This document shows positions 37,262 through 50,000 of a stretch of 64,000 nt of DNA, in pieces (position 1 is the first letter of the stretch; each line of letters begins with the position of its first letter). Below the pieces are notes generated by a model. That model ran no database searches. It was not told where the DNA came from and worked only from the letters and a program-made list of their open reading frames with translations. The DNA is from Sebastes aleutianus (lineage: Eukaryota; Chordata; Actinopteri; Perciformes; Sebastidae). The stretch is from assembly GCA_916700875.1 (NCBI GenBank), contig CAKAKS010000066.1, forward strand, positions 20,141,490 to 20,205,489, read 5' to 3'. A program made the position numbers and the translations under genes.

Positions 37262-37619
37262 ATGTCGGACACCGGGGAGGAGTGGCAGGTTGCCCGGCGG
37301 CGAAAAGGTGCAGCGAGGAAATCAAAATCACTTCAGGTGTCCTCACATTCAACCTGCTGCCAGGAGGAGCAGCTGGACATCAGGAAGACTGTTAAACGAA
37401 TCAGAGACACAGAGTAAGACAGTCCAGTTAAGCAGCACAGACTCTTGTCTTGACTTTTTGTCATTTTTTGAGAAACCCACTACAGTAATCTCCGAGTAGC
37501 CAGTAGTAGTATCTTCTATTCCTTTTTTAAATGTTATTTATTTATTCATTATTATCATTATTATTTGTATTATTATTATTTTTCTTCTATTTTTATGAAT
37601 ATATATGTGTGTATGTATG

Positions 37620-37656
<37 letters not shown>

Positions 37657-40123
37657 ATGTAGGTATATATATTTTAAATGTTTTTTATTTAATTTTTTTC
37701 TCTTCTTATTATTATTATTTCATGACTTATTTGTGGATACTCTCCGTGTGTTGTATTCTCTACAATTTGAATTTGATGTATCCATGATTGAGAATCAGTT
37801 CGGTCCTTTGTGGTCAGCTGTGGCTGTTTGTGTGAATGTTGTTGTCAGGTATGATTGATTGATGTGTTGTGTCACGGGTGAGTGTTGTTCAGAAAAACAA
37901 AAAATAATTTTACTTGTATAGTGACTGTTCTATTGGTTATTGACAATTACCAAAAATACGTTTGAAAGAAAAAGAAGCAGCACAGACTCCTGGAATAACA
38001 TTATTGTTTTCAGGTGGAGTCCAGTAACTCTGCTTATCCTCCTCTTCTCCTGTAGGTCTGAGCTCAGATGTGAGGAATTTTGGCAAGAGTGGAAAAGTGA
38101 GTAACCTGGATACCTGGAGTTATCACCACAATATTATGTTTTTTATTTAGCTTGCAGCTCAGTGACCCTTTCAGGCCTCTTTGTCTCCAGAGCAGCTGAG
38201 GGTGGCAGGATCAGCAGCCCTCTCTGAACCTCCAGAGAACAGGGACACTGAGGGCCCCATCCAGCAGCTGGGGAGCAGCCACGATGGCAGACCATGTCAA
38301 CTCCAACAGCTGGAGTGTGTGTGTTATGGCCTCGGCTCCTTCTCCTCATGTGTCTCAGCTCGCTTCCAGCTTGCCATGCTGCTGCTGCTACTGGATGCAG
38401 GACAGGTTAGAGCAGTGGTTTTCAACTATAGGGAACCCCCAGGGGTCCTTGAGGGAGTTCCAAGAGACCCCCTAGAAAAATGGGGAATATTCACCTGAAG
38501 TCCTGTTACTTAATGACAGCTCCAACCTGGAACTCTGTGTTAAGCAGAGACGTCGCTGGTTAGCCGGCCTTACAGCTGCAAAGCGACTAATAGCTTGCAG
38601 ATGGAAAGCTCCACATTCTGTCAATATACAAAGACGGCTTCTTGACTTCATAGATATAGCAGGTATGGAACACTGGGCTGCAAACATGCATCTGGCAAAA
38701 AGAGAAAATATATCACATTGGAAACAAGCAATCACTACAATTAAATCCTTCATATAATTATTCTCTGTGTCCCCAAGGTCTAGGGTGGGTGGGATGAGAG
38801 GGACCGAAAGGGAGGGATTTGGGGGTGGGGGGAGGGTGGCGCAGTAGTTTTTATTTAAATTACTTTTTGTTGTTGTTTGTTTTGTTGTTCTTCTTTCTGT
38901 TTGTTTTTTTCTTTTCTTTTCTGTAGCTGCTTGCTAATTTTTTAGTGATTAGTACATGGACATTTGTGATTCTTTTACTTTATTGGTGATCTATCAATTT
39001 GTAACCCCACCCTATATAATTATGCTTAAATACCAATAAAAAATGTATCACAAAAAAAAAGAAGTGAGCCCAATTGGAGTAAAAGTCTTTTCTAATCTTT
39101 TCAAATGGAGGTCCCTGAAGCAAAATCTTATCAAATGGGGGTCTGTGACCTAATGTGTATCAATTTAGGGGTCCTTTACATGAAAAAAGGTTGAGAACCA
39201 CTGGGTTAGAGGATGTGTTTATTTAATGTGATAACAAACTAGTTTGCATGAGACCCTGTTCATTATAAGTTGTGTGTGTCTCTCCCTTTAGATTCCACTG
39301 AAGGACTGCTCTGTTTATGATCCTGCCTTCTCATCTGGAGAGAGGGATGTTTTGAGAGAGCTGGGTCTGACCGTACTCACAGAAAACGAGGTCAGTTGTT
39401 GGCCACTTATGTTTTTTTTAAGCTGCCAGACAAGTGAAAAACAGCAGATAAACAATGTGGAGAACAACTGGATAGTGCCAGTGTTGTCTAATGTTTCAGC
39501 CCATTTAAAACAGATTACAAAACATTACCAATAATTACTGAGCTATCTTGAACAAGTTTCAGGTCACTGCAAGTTGATTTGCATATTTTACTGGCTGCCT
39601 GGAAGGAAGGAAAACAATGCTAAAACAACACGATTCTGTTGCAGGAAGGGAAGCGTCTGACAGCTAAGCCTACACTCTTTTACCTGATGCATTGTGGGAA
39701 AGCCCTGTACAACAACCTACTGTGGAAGAATTGGAGTACACAATGTCTTCCTTTGATGATAATCATTGGGAACAGCTTCAATGGCATAATGGACAGGTTA
39801 GTACAAGACATGAATGAGGGAGATGATGAAATTGGAGATGATGTGAGGCGAGGTGACGTTTCTTGTCTGTCGTCCCCAACAGAACAATCGAGAGAGAGTT
39901 CAAGCGGGACTACAGCTACATCACTCAGGCTGTGTCTGTGTGTGAGGAGAGACAGCTTCCTTGTCCATCCCGTCTGATTGACGTCTTTAGTGACACCGCC
40001 GTCATCACCTTTCCTACCAGCAGCCTTAACAGACTCCCACCATCCTCCTGGGCAGAGCCGTCTGAACCACAGTACCAACACTGCCCTGATTTGGAGATAA
40101 TTCAGAGGGAAACACGGAGCTGA
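37262..40123 (+). CDS. srrd: SRR1-like protein (SRRD), 6 exons
   Basis: This is a member of the SRR1 family, named for Arabidopsis SENSITIVITY TO RED LIGHT REDUCED 1. The vertebrate protein has been linked to circadian regulation and haem metabolism, but its chemistry is unresolved. Exons 37262-37413, 38056-38096, 38191-38405, 39292-39390, 39645-39796 and 39883-40123 join in phase to 299 aa. The SRR1 hallmark C-Y-G-L-G-S-F-S-S-C is encoded in exon 3, followed by a hydrophobic L-A-M-L-L-L-L-L. The later block F-Y-L-M-H-C-G-K-A-L-Y-N-N-L-L-W is also typical. The N-terminus has W-x-V-A-R-R-R-K-G, as in human SRRD. Intron 3 is occupied by a hAT element containing a LINE. Confidence 0.93.
38413..39203. 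mobile_element. hAT MITE in srrd intron 3, interrupted by a LINE
   Basis: The terminal inverted repeats CAGTGGTTTTCAACTA and GGTTGAGAACCACTG are flanked by a perfect 8-bp target duplication GGTTAGAG (38405-38412 and 39204-39211). Both are hallmarks of hAT insertion. The element's GGGTCC/GGACCCC-rich arms are split by an inserted LINE fragment. Confidence 0.92.
38495..39061 (+). mobile_element. 5'-truncated L1-like LINE nested in the hAT MITE
   Basis: A plus-strand reading frame ending at the TAA at 38756-38758 encodes an ORF2 C-terminal tail: A-K-R-L-I-A-C-R-W-K-A-P-H-S followed later by M-E-H-W-A-A. This is the usual form of fish L1 clade elements. A G-rich 3' UTR, an AATAAA at about 39035 and a terminal poly-A at 39052-39060 follow. 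Confidence 0.8.
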
Positions 40124-40204
40124 GACAAGAAATGAACAACAAATAGACACTTTATGTTTTATTATTGTTACCATTGACATAAGTTGTTGTTTTTTTTACA
40201 AAAA

Positions 40205-40210
40205 ATAAAT
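40205..40210 (+). terminator. srrd polyadenylation signal
   Basis: AATAAA lies 82 bp after the srrd stop codon, consistent with a short 3' UTR. Confidence 0.55.
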
Positions 40211-40249
40211 GAACCCTGCTTCAAATTGAGGACTGAATCTTACAACACT

Positions 40250-41260
40250 ATCGTGGTTGTTTGTCTTAAGGCCTTATTTTGGAGGAAAAGGGACTGTTGA
40301 GCATCTTGGACCCGATCTTAACACCAGCTGCATTTCTAGGATTTGAGGATATTGGGGGCTTAGGACCATCCTCCGGGATTTTTTTTTAATATAAACAAGC
40401 TCTATTTGAATGCTTTTTAATGCACTCTGGCACCTTATTTACATTCAAAGTATGCATCTAAAGCTACCTGTACCTTAAAAACTGTTGTTTACTTTCCAGA
40501 TGTTAGTAATTAGTATTAGTATTGTGTAAAAATAGAATACTTAACTGCTATAATTAAACATTTATTTACTAGAGTTGGAAAAATCTTAAATATATTTATG
40601 GTAACATTCATTTATTGGAATATTAAAAGGGTTTTCTTTCACTCGCACACACCCAATTTTCAGATACAGTTAATGCAGTGTAGCTAGTGCATGTACTGTT
40701 CACCTCTCCGTCATCTGCTGTTGTCTGTTTTTACCAACAGTAAAATGAATCAGTCGTTAACCGTTAGTTATTACCAGCCGCGACAGATGCTGGTATTGTT
40801 TCACCTTGTGATCCTGTGTGTGAGTCATCAATGCAAAATGTGGTCACACCTACTGTAGCGGGAAACTATGAGTACTTTGAGTACTTTGCCAGGTGTTTAT
40901 ATATCTGTCTGTCTGTGGACCGATACTGTCACCGCGATAGCGCCGCAACCGTGAAGAATGCAGTCACGAAACTTTACAGGTGTGTTGTTAAGATCAAAGT
41001 GAAGGTTGAGTTTGAAGATGGGTGTGGTCCAAGCAAGAATGCCCAAAGTAGGGGGGTAGGAAGTGGGGAAGGGGCCATTGGCCCCCCACTTTACACCCAT
41101 GGCCCGATTTGGCATCGCGGCTGTTGTGATCTCATACCAAGATTCAATTCAAATTCAAATTCAAATCACTTAATTTTCCCAAAGGGGCAATTGTAGATGA
41201 GTATCTGGTTCTATGTGGAGCCACACCGTTACGTAAAGTAATGTTTTGCAACGTGAGGTT

Positions 41261-41296
<36 letters not shown>

Positions 41297-41440
41297 TGTG
41301 CGGGTGTGTGTGGGTGTGTGTGCTTTCCCACTTCGTGGCACATCACTTGTTTCCATGTGGTTTAATAGCATCATACATACATACATGCTATGTATGTACA
41401 GTATGTCGACAAAAAAGCAACATCACTGGTAAACTAGAGT
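40250..41440. other. Convergent spacer between srrd and the CLUH-like gene
   Basis: I see no gene here. It holds a (GT)n run at about 41263-41292, continued as GT/GC-rich repeats to 41325, and an ATTCAAATTCAAATTCAAAT repeat near 41145. Confidence 0.5.
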
Positions 41441-41446
41441 AAAAAG

Positions 41447-41452
41447 TTTATT
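41447..41452 (-). terminator. CLUH-like gene polyadenylation signal
   Basis: Minus-strand AATAAA about 210 bp after the stop codon. Confidence 0.45.
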
Positions 41453-41661
41453 GTTGAAAAAAAAAAGTAGCACACAACAGTACAGCCTTCTCCCACCATC
41501 AGCAATAACATCTCCAGCACAAAGTAATGCTCATCATCTCCCTCTCTGTTACCTGCTTCATATTGGATCAAACTAAATCTAGGATCCTGGGAGAGTTTTA
41601 TCTTACAGCAGTGACTTGGAAAAACTTGACTACAACACTGTTTTCCTGTTTTGATATGTTT

Positions 41662-44600
41662 TCACTCTTCAGCTTCTCCATTAGCAGGGACATTGTCTGC
41701 CACTCCGTTGACTGCTGTGTCTCCTGCTTTACCGGCTTTTGAGACAACATCTGCCCAGGTCCCTTTATTCTTAAGGACTGTTGGGCTTACAGTGACGTCA
41801 CAGGCTCCATTTATTTCACCATTAACCTCCTCTGACTCTGACTTCAGCTCATCAACTGTGTCATCAGATTTTACCTCCCCGTTGGCTGTGTTGCTGTTTA
41901 CTTCATTTGGTGCACTGGTCTCAGTTTCCTCTCCTGCAGCCCTGACCTCTGACCCCCCATTCACTATCTTGACCTCAGCATCTGAAGCTGCTCTGTCTCC
42001 ATCTCCATCTGTTTTTACCTCAGCTGGCTCCACCACATGACCATTAGCTGAAGCTACGGCAGCACTCTCCACCGAGGTCTCGTCCACCGGCTGCTCCTGT
42101 TGGCTCTCGCTGCTATTCTCCACTGCTGGGCTTCCTCCATCCTCAGCTTCCTTCCCGCTTCCTGTTTCTTGATCTGAGCTTTTCTCGTCTCCGTTCACAA
42201 ACTCTGAGGCGAAGAGCTCGTCAGATACTAATCCCAGTTCTTTTCTCACCGCTGCCTTTAGTTCATTGTGTTTCTTCTTGTACTCTTGGAGCCCGTCTCT
42301 ATAAAAACACAATGGATTCATGAGTGGTTTCCTACCTACCAACAAATCATTGAAATACACATGCATGCTGCTGGAGCTGGTTGTGTTTGAAAGGTAGGTG
42401 TAATTCTCTAGAGTGTAATTCTCCACTTTCTTAAACTATGTGTTGGCTTTAAAAACACATTTTCGTAAAGGCAATAACAGGTGTTAAATATTGAGATGAT
42501 CTATTTAAAAAATGTCTTCAGCATTTTAAAGTTGTAGGGAAAAGTTATGCATCACTAAGTGTTATAACGGTCAGATTTTTATTCCCTATCACTTTTTGTT
42601 TATAATTTTCACCATGGAGAGGAATAGCAACAGAGTATCCAGGAGAACCACAAAACATTTAAAAAAGTATCAAAGATAAAAGTGCTCATGGTGCAGAATT
42701 GCCCCTTTATAAGTGTTATAATATCTTGTATCATTATTTATTGGCAGTGGTGGAAAGTAACTAAGTACATTTACTCAACTGCTGTACTTGAGTACAATTT
42801 TAAGGTGCTTGTACTTTACTTGAGTAATTCCATTTTATTATACTTCTACTTCACTACAGTTCAGAGGCAAATATTTTACTTGTACTCCACTATATTTATT
42901 TGACGGCTTTAGTTACTTTGCAGATTGAGATTATTGATACAAAATATAAATAAACCAATAAATTATGATCTATTACTATAGGTTAAGATACCCATTAATA
43001 TATAAATAATTAAAATGACCTCCACCTTAACCAGCTGCAAAATTAAAGTGATAAACACACATTAATACATCAATAATTATAATTCAATAATATAATATAT
43101 CTGATTCTGAAATGGGTCATTCTCCATAATGAGTACTTTTACTTTTGGTACTTTTTTTAAATTATTACTTTGATTTTGAATGCATGGGTTTTACTTGTAA
43201 CAGAGCATATTTACACTGTGGTATTGCTACTTTTACTTAAGTAAAAGATTTGAATACTTCCTCCATCACTGCTTATTGGTAATGATACAGTCACATCACA
43301 GATATAGCAGTATTTGTATATGTGTTGGCTGATAAGTAACAAAGAAATGCCAAATATATGTCTGAATCACTATTACTTACTTCACCAGAGAGTACTAACA
43401 GTTTTAATTTTTCAACAGCAAAATGTTCAGCACATATTTTGGTCACAATTCTTTATATAAAGACATTCATGGGATCAGAATATTTGTCCGTGTTGTTAAA
43501 ATATAACTATTGACCAAGTGATGTTTTTGATAGATTATCCGTTTTTAAAGATTTTTTATATCTTTATCAGCTTCAAACATTTAATATTGGTCCAGCTACA
43601 TTTCAGCATTAACACATTGCTTCAATGAGTTTTCAGCATACCCTACATATTACAGTGGATATTTACCTTTGTGTAATGCTCCTGATCCCGGTCACCAGAA
43701 CCAGTTGCTCCAGCACAGTGTCAGATGTGGAAGTTAAACACTGAGGACAGAGAAGACAGGCAGATTAATAAACACACTTTAATTTTACTTAGTAACATTC
43801 AAACAGCCAGTATCATAATCAGTATCATACCTCCACTGCCTGCTCCGTGCACTCAGCTCCTGCCTGTCTGAGGGAGCGCTCCACCTTCACAGCTTGCTTG
43901 GTTATAATGCACAGAAACTCTTTGCTGCAGCGTGTCTGAGGGTGATCTTCTCCAAACTGAGAAAGGAAAACAACCATAAGATGACATGCACATACAACCA
44001 ATCTCTCTCTCTCGCACGCTCTCACATGCAGATATACTGACCATGGAGGTAAAAGCAGTGACGGCTTCTTTCTCGTGGGTCATAGCATTTCTGTAGTCAC
44101 CCTTGCTGCACATCCAGTGGGCCAACAGGTGCTGACTGCACAGACAAGAAAACAGGATGTTAGAAAAGGGGACAAAATAGATCAACTTAATTACTTCTTA
44201 TACAAAATATGAGTGTAAGCGATAAATGACGTCTTACTTGAGAGCAGTGTGCAGGTTTGAGGGGCCGAAGAAGGAGGTGTTGAGTCTGAGGGCATTCTTT
44301 AAGAACTGCCCTCTCTGATCTGCGGGCAGCATCAACCCAAGACAGCTCTGCAAGAAAACAACGAGAAGATTGCTATTGTCGATTCGAAAAGTAAAATATG
44401 TTTATAAAGATATTGTGAAAAGTTTGTGCTTTGGGTGAACACCAAGGTGTTGTGACCTACATCCAGTGTTGCGGTGTAGGGATGGTCCTCTCCGTGGACT
44501 GTTAGCATCAGCAGACGAGCTCTGAGGAGACACTTCTGGGCCAGGGCGGTCTCCCCTCCAGCAAACGCATACACACTCAAGAGGGCCTGCATACAACAAC

Positions 44601-47031
44601 AAAATGAGAATAAGCACACTTTACACACATAACACAGTGCATAAAAACCCTTTAGAAAAATAGTTATTGACCCAGGGGTTCAGTTCATTTATATCTAACA
44701 GTGACCAGGGGTTCGATTTCCAGTAGCGATACCTGTGGATGAAAAATGTGTGTAGCTATACTCACATATTGCTGGATAGTGTTTGGATGGTCAAAGCCAA
44801 GCACCCTCTCACTGATGACCACTGCTTTCAGCTGGGCACTGCGAGCCTTGAGATCAGAGAAAGTCACATTTATTTATATTAAGAATTACAATCACCTCAA
44901 TACCTCATGAAATTGACAGAGTGTTACAGTACACTCTGTAAAATATTCTGCAAGGCTGTCAGATAAACTGTTGGCTATGTAGCAGAGTAAAAGGTACAAT
45001 ATTTCCCTCTCAAATGTGGTAGTTATAAAGAACTTGGTTACATTCTGTAGTGTTAATGTAGCTGTAAAAAGTTGTGGCACAGTAAGCCTACCTCAGCTGC
45101 CTTGCCCTGCACGTAGGCCACCTTGGCCAACATGCTGTAGCAGTAACAGGCCTCAGGGTGCAGGTCATCACACACCCTACCAAACAAGTAGGTTGCTTCT
45201 TTCAGGTGTTCATGGGCCTGCTCCAGCAGACCTGCAGTTGGAAAACACACAGAATAATTGACTTTTCATTTAGATTTAGTTCAAAAACATACATTTGAGC
45301 ACTAAAGATTACAGATACATTAATCTGCTGGCTTTATTGACTCACCCTTCTGAATGAAGCTCTGTGCAGCAGAATATGCTTTTGAAGCATCCACAATTGG
45401 CATGTGAATGTGCTTGACAACAGGGAAGATGTTGAGGATGTCGTCTGGACCGATGGGAGCTTTATTTTGGTTGTCGAGGACGTAGTCTCTCAGTCTCAAC
45501 TGGTGTAGACACAAAAATAACAAACAAACTTTCCCCTTTAATTATACAGTATCTCTGGCATTTTCCCATTACATTATATTACAACATTACTAATATATGT
45601 GTGTGTTTCAGCTGATCTGGTGACAAATGGCGTTACCTGTACTCCAGTCTTTAAACAGAACTGTCTGAGCAAAGAGAGCTTCTGCAGGCCGTAGTGCTCA
45701 ACCAGGTGGTTTGGACCAGAGCTGTCACAGAAAGATAAAAATGAAAAATGAGAGAGAAAAATGACAGTTGTTCTCAAAATGCCTCTGAGCCATTGCGTAA
45801 CTAACAAATATGAGGGGGAGAACAAATAACGGTTGTGTCCTCACCCAAGGCTGTCAGAGATGTTATATGTTTCAGCAGCATCTTGGCAGATCAGGTTCCA
45901 CAGCTCAGCCCCCGTGAGCGTGCTCCAGGGCGTGCTCTCAGGGGCCCCAGCCGCAGCCCCGGCCCCGGCCCCAGCCCCGGCCCCTCGACCACGCCGCCTT
46001 GACTTCTTCTTCGTATCCTCCCCCACCGGAGTGGGTGTAAAGTGGGGAACCAATAGGCAGCACAGGAAGTGACTGACAGCTGCAGAGAGACTAGGCACGT
46101 CCACACCCTGCAAAGAAATAACCGGAGGCTGCAGCTCATTCTTTCTGGAGTGTGTGGACCCGCACCTTTTGCTATATCACCACCTTTATATCACCACCTG
46201 ACTTTGAGGTGTGCAAGCATAAGAATGAACAGAAATGCTCTTTACAGAATAGTGTAAAGTACCTGGAGGAAACTGTTGAACACTCTTTTTGTTGAGCGGA
46301 TGAAAATGTCCCCGACGACCGATCTCTGTTTAAGATGGAAAGGGTTATGTTAGAAAGCATAGCTATGAGAGCAATTACATCATCAAGACTAGTTTAAGCT
46401 TGACTGTTCAAACACACCATTATATGCCTCAGGCGCTCCTTGTGTTCTGACTGGCTGAGGGTGGTGATCACATGGCCCAGATACCGCAGGTTGATGCCTC
46501 TCAGGTGTAGTGCCTGTTTTAGAGAAACTCCGTCCATTGGTGCCTCATTGCTTTGTAGGCAATACTCCACCTGCCCACACACACACACACACACACATAC
46601 ACACATACATATTGTTGAGTTAGTTGCATGTTTGCAGTAGATGTGCATATTATAGTATGTAAACAATGGATCCACTTACAAAAGCTGGTATCTGATGTGT
46701 GATGATGAAAGCTGCAGCTTCCCTCAGTAACCTCTCCTGCAGCTTTGTTGACTTACTTTCACCAGCAGGAAAGGATACTTCTGCACACAAAGCACACAAG
46801 AAGCCTGTCATATTGTGTTCCAGCAAAAGATGTGACTGTGTGTGTTAGTGCGTGTGGCGTTTTATGGTACCTGGAGAGAAGACGCTTGGGTTTAAGCGCA
46901 TCTCAAAGATGATGTTGCTGACTGAGCCCACTTCTTGGCAAGCAGCTCGTACTGCCTTAGTGGAGCGAGAATCACCTGCAAGCATACAGACATTTGTCAA
47001 GTATACAGTATATATACAGTACATGTGTATA

Positions 47032-47071
<40 letters not shown>

Positions 47072-50000
47072 TATATATACATATAATGGCTGAATGTCCT
47101 GTATGAATTAACTATAATTTTGGTTTCCATTCACTTAGATCTACTAAAACACTTCTTACCAGCTATTGCACACTCTTCAAAGCCTCCGTCTTCGTCCAAT
47201 ATCTCCTTGACACGCTCAGTAAACTGGCAATGTCTAAAAGAAGCAAAAAGCAAAACTTGAGCTTCGTGGAAAAACCTTTTAAAACTTAGTTTCAAGTGTT
47301 TTATTTCATGTAGAACTCACTTGTGCTTAATGAAGGCCCGTACCAGCTCTGGCTTCAGTCTACAGAGTCCGTGAGGGAAGCTCTGTGGAAGCCCTGAGTC
47401 TGAGTGATAATTGTCTGGCCAGCCTTCTTTTACACAACCCTTCTTCTCCTCGTCTTCTCCACAGCTTTTATTACTCTCTTCTTCTCCAGTGACTGTCTGG
47501 CCTTCTGTCTCCACCTCTGGGCAGAAGTTGGCATCAGCTGGGAAGCACCTGAACACATCCAGTATGTAGAACCTCCCATCGGCCCCCAGCAGTCCCTGAG
47601 CGTCCACCGAGGTGAACAGTGGTACCTTGTGATCGTTGGGCGACACAACAACATGTTTCTGGATGGAGAGACATTTGGCAGATTGAGCCAAGAGCTCCAG
47701 CAGCCGTCTGCGTTGGGGGGACTCTTGGGGCCCTGCATTTATCCCGTACAGCAAGCCTCTGTCGAGCAAAACAAGAAAGACAATTAGCAGGGGAAAAAAA
47801 CAGAAAAATGTCTGCCACAGTGGATTGTTGAATGATGGTCCACTACCTTTCGGCAGGAGCAGCTGCCTGGTCCTGGTCTGAACCTTCCAACCCAGGGGCA
47901 AGACCCTGAGCGGAGAGACGCACTCCTCTGTAGTCCACAATGGCTGTAGGTAGCGTGTGCAGGTCCTGCAGCCCCTGCATGTCACTGTAGGCCTGTACTC
48001 CTTTAAGCTCCAGCCTCTGAGCGGTCCTGCAAGTGGAAAATGAAGAAACATTTCAATAATCAGTGCCAAATCAGTGCCATTCTGAAAGTGAAACAAAACT
48101 ATTTTACAATGCTCTTATCAGAGACAGCATGGGGTCTTTTTTAATCCTTTACAGTCATAAAATGATGTATACAATTATGAGCAAATTACTTTACATCTAC
48201 AGCATCTTGTCATTGAACTTGTGGTTTGCTCTCACCTGCGACCCCTGTCCCCACCAAACATGGCGCTTGCTGCCCCCTGACTCATGAACAGGCCGCCCCA
48301 CAGGAAAGCTGGGTCCTCAGGGTTTCCATTCACAGGCTCCACAAAGCCATCTACAACAATTTCTGCCCCCTGCGTCACAGCCCTGATAAATGCACTGTTT
48401 ACCTGTTAAAAAAAAACATGTATGAATGAAGATGAGAGGAGGAGAAGTTGAGTGAGCAAAGAAAGAAAACAGGCGATAGGAGTCCTGAACTGTCATGCTG
48501 TTGTTTTGAGCTCAATGTTTTTCTTGGTTACCTGGAGCAGAGCTCTGTCTCTCTGCAGCCTCTCCTCCAGACTGCCTTGTGGAAGATCTCTGGCAACTTG
48601 CAACTCCTCATTCCAATCTGGAGCCTACGCATAACACTCATAGTTACACACTTAACATCAATGAAGCAGCAGCACGCTACTCAATAAACAGCAACAAAAA
48701 TAATTACGCTGTGTAGTAAATAACCTGTGTTGCCGGCTGTTCGTCCACTCCCAGTCTGCTGAAGGTGTTTTTTTGAGTGCGAGAGGCGCAGGGAGGCCCG
48801 AGCCAGCTCAGGGTGTGGTAAGGAGTGGGCATCACCTCCACTGGAGGTAACTGAGACCTAAAGGAAGACATGCAAGAGTTTACAATATAAATATACACCT
48901 CTCCAAACCCCCACTGTTTCTGGATTCTGGCAAAACACTGTAGTATCCATGCTTCCTTTATGTATAGGCAGTAATGTTATTACCTATTTTTGAGTGTGGT
49001 CAAAGTTTGTTTGAAGGCAGGGCTGATGTGACAGAGCAGGTCAGTGAAACTGTGATAAACTGGGGAAGACTGGGCAGGACGAGGATCAAACACTTCTTCT
49101 GTAGACCTGAGATGAAGAATGGGGAAGAGAAAAGAATTTATAATTGAACTGAAACATTTATCTAGTTAAAGTTCAATTATCTATATTGTCATTTATACAT
49201 AAGGTTACTCGGACAGAATGGAAATAAGACAGCTAGGTTCATCATCAGCCTTTCATGTATTTTCTACTACAATTTATTGCAACCATAAACAGAAATATCA
49301 TGAAGTTATTTCTTTACCTATTGAGGAAGAAACCTTTAGGACAGGATGTGATGTCACACCGGCGTCCCTCCATTGATGCCACAGTGATGTACAGGAAGTC
49401 TCCCTGAAGCTTCCTGTGTCCTGGAGCCGGGTTCCAACAGCTGAGACACAAGTCCCTCAGGTAGCTGGGGGCCTGATGAGACCAATATAAAGTCACAGAG
49501 AGTCAGTGTGTGTGAGTGGATGAGGGCTGGCCCAGGGTGAAATAACATTCCTGGTATTTACATACCTCTGATTGGGAGCTGTGAGGAAGCAGGGCCATGA
49601 GCGGTCTCTCTGAGGAACCAGGTAGGAGGTACTCTGGTGGAGCTCCATCCTGGTTGGTAGTTTCTGTTTTTGTGTTGCTTAAAGAGCGTTTCAGGCTCTT
49701 TCCATTCGGTAAGCTAGAGTCTGCACCGGTAATAAAGGGAGATTTTCAGTATGAGCTTCATTGTTAATTTTGTATCTTTGTATTACCCTTTTGTCTAAGT
49801 GTGTGTGTACCTGGTGTCTGTGTATGTGTGAGTGTCTCCAGTACGCTTGGTGAGCGTCCCTCTCTCAGTGCGTCCTGAGGTCCAGATGTTCTCAGCAGCT
49901 CCAGCACACGAGCCAGATGGAGCCTGACTGAGCCGGCAGTGTAGGGTTCTGGAAAGACACACGGCGGTGTTATAAAGGTTACGCTGACCTCTTTTTAAAC

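Noticed and set aside
38472..38758. ORFs in srrd intron 3 as possible extra exons
   Set aside because: The plus-strand reading frame is an L1-type ORF2 C-terminus and the minus ORF is its shadow.
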